Positions 23,960 to 26,862 of a stretch of 26,862 bases of DNA are shown in pieces; position 1 is the first letter of the stretch, and each line of letters starts with the position of its first letter. The notes under the pieces were generated by a model. The model was not told the DNA's origin. It did no database searches and was given only the letters and a program-made list of their open reading frames with translations. Source of the DNA: DATKCT01 sp035513055. GTDB lineage: Bacteria; Verrucomicrobiota; Verrucomicrobiia; Verrucomicrobiales; DEV007. The translations under genes and the position numbers were made by a program. Where the stretch lies: contig DATKCT010000193.1 of the NCBI GenBank assembly GCA_035513055.1, positions 1-26,862 of the forward strand, written 5' to 3'.

Positions 23960-25352
23960 TCTAGGAAAACCCGTGGATCCCGTCGACATCGCCGCCCTCC
24001 AGAAACGGCGCCTCATGCAATGCTGGTCTTCCCAGGCCGGCTACCAACCCATCCCGGCTCTCTCAGCAGAAGGCTGCTGGATTCATACCGCCGCAGGCCG
24101 CCGCATCTTCGACCTCCGCAGCGCTCACGAATGCATCAACCTGGGCTTCCGCCACCCCAAGGTCGTGGATGCCATCCGCCGGCAACTGGAATCGGTTATC
24201 TTCGTCACCGACGACTTCGCCACCGAACCCACCGCCCGCCTCGCCGACCGCCTCGCCCAGCTCGCCCCTGGCCCGCCCGATAAGAAAGTCCTTTTCACCC
24301 AAAGCGGTTCCGCTGCCGTCGAGGCCGCCGTCAAGGCCGCTCGCCTCTGTCGCTATCACGAAACTTTCGGCCCGCAATCTGCCTCGCTTCCAAATGCCCG
24401 GAGCCAATATCCTTTCCCTTACAAAATCATCTCCCGCTACCGGTCCTGGCATGGAGCCACCGCGGGCGCCGCTTCTCTGAGCGGCGACCCGCGCCGCTGG
24501 TTTCAGGAACCCTCTACCATGCCGGGGGTCGTCTTTACTCCAGAAATCAACCTCTACCGCTCCCCCTTCGGTCCGGGCAGCGATCCCTTCGAAGCTTCTC
24601 TCTCCTTTCTCGATTATCAAATCGAACAGGAAGGAGGCAGCGGAAAAGTCGCCGCCTTGCTCATCGAACCCGTCGTCGGCAGCAACGGCATCATCCCGCC
24701 TCCGCCAGGTTACCTCCAGCGCATCCGGAAGCTGTGCGACCAATGGAACCTTCTCCTCATCGCCGATGAAACCATGACCGGCCTCGGCCGCACCGGCAAG
24801 CTCTTCGCGGTCGAACACGATGGGGTCGTCCCGGACATCCTCGTCCTCGGAAAGGCTTTGGGCGCCTATTGTCCTCTGGCCGCCACCATCTTCGGTCCCA
24901 GGGTCGCCGCAGCCTTCGAAACCAATATCTTCGGCCACGGCCAAAGTCATTCGGGGCACGCACTGGCCTGCGCCGCCGCACTCGCCGCACTTGAAGTGCT
25001 GCTCGACGACGGTCTCCTCGAACAATCGCAGTCCAATGGCGCCTGGCTCGGCGAGCGCCTCCAGGAAATCGGAATGCGCCACCCCTGCGTCGGAGACATT
25101 CGTGGCCTGGGAATGTTCTGGACCCTCGATCTCGTCCGGGATCAAGCCTCTCGCCAACCTCTCCGCCGCTTCACCGAGAAATACGAACGCAGCGTCGTCA
25201 ACGATATTGCTGAGTACCTCCTTCGCGAACGCGATGTCTACGTGCCTTCGGACAAATTCGGCATCTGGGTCGTCCCACCCCTGGTCGCCACTCGCGAGGA
25301 ACTCTGCTTCGTGCTCGAGGCAATCGATGACGCCCTGCGACTGGCCGATTAA
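23943..25352 (+). CDS. Class III PLP-dependent aminotransferase
   Basis: A 469-aa fold-type I aminotransferase of the omega-amino-acid group. Pyridoxal phosphate is held by Lys304 (ILVLGKALGAYCP) and Asp275 (LLIADETMTGLGRTGK). SGSAAVEAAVKAAR (121-134) binds the phosphate group. The usual aromatic-His-Gly stacking motif reads Trp169-His-Gly (SRYRSWHGATAG). FGHGQSHSGHALACAAALAA is also family-typical. Members use beta-alanine, taurine, putrescine, 4-aminobutyrate or similar substrates; this one cannot be assigned. The ATG at 23943 overlaps the SDR gene by 17 bases. A GTG at 23973 is an alternative start that would remove the overlap. Confidence 0.92.
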   Translation: MSRRIDLGKPVDPVDIAALQKRRLMQCWSSQAGYQPIPALSAEGCWIHTAAGRRIFDLRSAHECINLGFRHPKVVDAIRRQLESVIFVTDDFATEPTARLADRLAQLAPGPPDKKVLFTQSGSAAVEAAVKAARLCRYHETFGPQSASLPNARSQYPFPYKIISRYRSWHGATAGAASLSGDPRRWFQEPSTMPGVVFTPEINLYRSPFGPGSDPFEASLSFLDYQIEQEGGSGKVAALLIEPVVGSNGIIPPPPGYLQRIRKLCDQWNLLLIADETMTGLGRTGKLFAVEHDGVVPDILVLGKALGAYCPLAATIFGPRVAAAFETNIFGHGQSHSGHALACAAALAALEVLLDDGLLEQSQSNGAWLGERLQEIGMRHPCVGDIRGLGMFWTLDLVRDQASRQPLRRFTEKYERSVVNDIAEYLLRERDVYVPSDKFGIWVVPPLVATREELCFVLEAIDDALRLAD

Positions 25353-25452
25353 CCCGCCCGCGGACCGCCCTTTCCCGGCGTTTTGAAAAAGTTCCGTAAC
25401 TCCCGGCGGAAGTCCCCATACCAAACGGGTAGGAACTCCATTTTCCGCCATC

Positions 25453-25530
25453 ATGCTTTTCGCCGTACTCTTTCTCACGCTCCTCGCCACCATGCTCCTC
25501 GTCGAGGTCTTCTCTTGCTCCGGGAGTTAA
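25453..25530 (+). CDS. Possible 25-residue hydrophobic peptide
   Basis: ATG at 25453 to TAA at 25528-25530. The peptide is almost wholly hydrophobic (MLFAVLFLTLLATMLLVEVF) and ends CSGS, so it would span a membrane once. No ribosome site lies at a normal distance; the nearest AGGA is about 18 bases upstream. It may be chance. Confidence 0.2.
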   Translation: MLFAVLFLTLLATMLLVEVFSCSGS

Positions 25531-25549
25531 TCCGCATTTCTCATACCGT

Positions 25550-25570
25550 TTCGCCGCGAGGCGCCGCGAA
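25550..25570. repeat. Small inverted repeat
   Basis: TTCGCCGCG - AGG - CGCCGCGAA folds into a 9-bp stem with one internal C-C mismatch and a 3-base loop. It lies 20 bases left of the longer inverted repeat in the same gene-free stretch. Confidence 0.5.
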
Positions 25571-25590
25571 CCCCTTACTGCCCTTACCGG

Positions 25591-25652
25591 GGGGCGGACA
25601 CTCTTTCCGCCATTGGGCCGCACAAGATCGCGGGAAGGAGTGCCCGCGCCCC
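25591..25652. repeat. Long imperfect inverted repeat, possible dispersed element
   Basis: The left arm (25591-25610, GGGGCGGACACTCTTTCCGC) pairs with the right arm (25630-25652) apart from two substitutions and two short gaps, over a 19-base loop. The left arm end also forms its own small hairpin (GGCGGA ... TCCGCC). Extragenic hairpins of this kind are often dispersed repeats in Verrucomicrobia, but only one copy is visible in this window. Confidence 0.6.
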
Positions 25653-25825
25653 AGTATTTCCCAACCGGGGGTTGCTCCGCCGCCGCTCAGAGACGACCCC
25701 CAGAGATTCGGAGGCTCCTTCCGCCTTCCGACGCCCCGTTGGTGCATACGCACTGATGGCGCCTCCCCCCTGCGCGCCTCCCCCCTTGCACCCCATTCGG
25801 CCCTCCAGTAAGATCCCCTTCACTC

Positions 25826-26862
25826 ATGGCGCGCCGCCCCAGCGGGAACTCATCCGAAAACGCTTCTCCGGCGACCCCGTCGTCTCCGGACGCGTCGACC
25901 GAGGCGCTGGAAACAACGCCGGTTCACCCATCCAAGCCCTCACCGGATTCCGAGGAACCGCGAATTGACGGCGCCTGGGCCGAACCCGAACGCCGTCATC
26001 GCCGGAAGACTTCTCTCCCCTCGATGAAGCACGCGCCGACCCCGGCGACTCTCGCTGCTCCAGCTCCCACCCCGATCCCCGCGGATCCCGAGGCCGCACC
26101 CCCGCTGAACGGGGCTGCCGCGCTGCTGGCTCAGTTGCAGCAGACCATTCTCTTACAAGCACTGCTAGGCCAATCCAATATGGGTTCACTCTCGCCGGCC
26201 GAAATGGAAGCGCTCCTCCAACGGCGTTTGGCCCAGATGGACCCCGATCGTCTGGCCACTCTTGCCCGCTCACTCGGCCTGCAAGACTCCCCGGTCGCCG
26301 CGCCGGAGCCGGCCCAAAAAGTTCGCAAGCGGGTTATTGGCCCGGCGGTATCCCCCACGACTTCCACCGAAACGATTCTCCCGGAAACGCTCTCGCCGGA
26401 ATCCTTCGGTGGCGCCGAAAAGAAAACGCCTGCTCCGGCTGCTTCTTCCGCTCCGCCCTCGGACTCGTCCTGGGGACCCCTGCAAACCGGAGCCTCCCAA
26501 GTCGATGACCGGGCCAAGGCCCGAAATCTTCTCGTGTATCTCGCCGGAGAAATCCCCCTTCTCGGCCGGGCGCTCGTCCGCGACGGGCATTGGCGGATTG
26601 GCTTTATCGTCTCCACTTTCACCATCCTCCTCATCGTCGCTCTCGCCTCGGTCGGCATCATGACCTGGCGCTCGTCCCAGCTCGCCGATGAACGCGCCGC
26701 CGAGGCCGCAGAATTTCCCCCGCCCGGCCCGCTCGACGTCGCCAGCGCCGAGTCCATCCGCGCCACACTTCGCGGCTATTACCTGGCCAAATCCTGGGAG
26801 GATCTCGTGCCTTGGGTCAGAGAAGCCGACCTCGTCCGCCCCATGATGCAGAACTATTACAA
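25826..26862 (+). CDS. Single-span membrane protein of unknown function, cut by right edge
   Basis: The ATG at 25826 opens a frame of 345 codons that reaches the window end. Residues 1-100 are Pro/Ser/Ala-rich and disordered. A helical Gln/Leu-rich region follows at about 101-150 (LLAQLQQTILLQALLGQSN, MEALLQRRLAQMDPDRLATL). A second Pro/Ser/Thr-rich region spans about 150-235. One membrane helix lies near 259-281 (GFIVSTFTILLIVALASVGI). The visible outer part, ESIRATLRGYYLAKSWEDLV then WVREADLVRPMMQNYY, has the pattern seen at the start of NTF2/SnoaL-like tails of some verrucomicrobial membrane proteins. I do not recognise a named family. The N-terminus is probably cytoplasmic and the C-terminal domain periplasmic. 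Confidence 0.75.
   Translation, partial: MARRPSGNSSENASPATPSSPDASTEALETTPVHPSKPSPDSEEPRIDGAWAEPERRHRRKTSLPSMKHAPTPATLAAPAPTPIPADPEAAPPLNGAAALLAQLQQTILLQALLGQSNMGSLSPAEMEALLQRRLAQMDPDRLATLARSLGLQDSPVAAPEPAQKVRKRVIGPAVSPTTSTETILPETLSPESFGGAEKKTPAPAASSAPPSDSSWGPLQTGASQVDDRAKARNLLVYLAGEIPLLGRALVRDGHWRIGFIVSTFTILLIVALASVGIMTWRSSQLADERAAEAAEFPPPGPLDVASAESIRATLRGYYLAKSWEDLVPWVREADLVRPMMQNYY

Larger units (their letters stand above)
25353..25825. other. 473-base stretch without a convincing gene
   Basis: Between the aminotransferase stop and the right-edge gene no frame on either strand gives a recognisable protein. The short open frames that cover it overlap each other on both strands and lack domain-like sequence. 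It contains a small hydrophobic reading frame (25453-25530) and two inverted repeats (25550-25570 and 25591-25652). No promoter or intrinsic terminator stands out. Confidence 0.6.

Noticed and set aside
24063..25493. 476-codon open frame on the minus strand
   Set aside because: Antisense of the aminotransferase gene, whose catalytic residues are all present; the product has no family character.
25541..25753. 70-codon minus-strand frame as a small protein
   Set aside because: It runs through both arms of the long inverted repeat, has no ribosome site or domain, and overlaps other open frames on both strands.

Overview
The window reads as an ordinary GC-rich chromosome segment of a bacterium from the PVC superphylum, most likely Verrucomicrobiota. 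This is inferred from three things: a DUF1549/DUF1553 - DUF1501 - PSCyt1 (planctomycete-type cytochrome c) gene set, a transcript-cleavage factor GreA carrying a very long N-terminal extension like the chlamydial form, and a DUF1080 protein. No rRNA, tRNA, CRISPR, phage or transposase gene was seen.

Layout. (1) Bases 1-10725 are almost entirely minus-strand. Reading in the direction of transcription: a 3-hydroxyisobutyrate-dehydrogenase-family reductase (9760-10725), long-form GreA, enolase and an FtsB/DivIC-like division protein (7854-9692, 6530-7822, 6062-6514, tightly spaced), then a type II secretion / type IV pilus-like operon: two tandem GspE-type ATPases, GspF, a GspG-type pseudopilin and a DUF4190 membrane protein cut by the left edge. 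A guanine-rich tract able to form a G-quadruplex lies between ftsB and the first gspE. (2) Bases 10789-17108 are plus-strand: a denD-like D-erythronate dehydrogenase, an apparent fossil of an ECF sigma factor (region 4 only), then the exported DUF1549/DUF1553 protein, the Tat-signal-like DUF1501 protein and a membrane cytochrome c with an internal minisatellite and leucine-rich repeats. (3) Bases 17147-25352 hold metabolic and envelope genes in mixed orientation: a TIGR01777 (SRPBCC + epimerase) protein on minus, a dimethylglycine/sarcosine dehydrogenase-like flavoprotein, a D-Ala-D-Ala carboxypeptidase, a DUF1080 protein on minus, and an overlapping SDR - class III aminotransferase pair. (4) Bases 25353-25825 form a 473-base stretch without a convincing gene but with two hairpin-forming inverted repeats. 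(5) A proline-rich single-span membrane protein of unknown function runs off the right edge.

How the genes may work together: the gsp block would build a pseudopilus-type export or fibre machine. The GreA-enolase-FtsB block is housekeeping. The DUF1549/DUF1501/PSCyt1 block is an envelope-located set of unknown substrate that is typical of PVC bacteria. The oxidoreductases and the aminotransferase suggest use of small sugar acids and methylated or amino compounds. I did not find an obviously new defence or mobile system. The most unusual items are the sigma-factor fossil, the G-quadruplex tract ahead of the secretion operon, the twin 556-residue ATPases, the cytochrome with an expanding linker repeat, and the hairpin repeat region near 25.6 kb.
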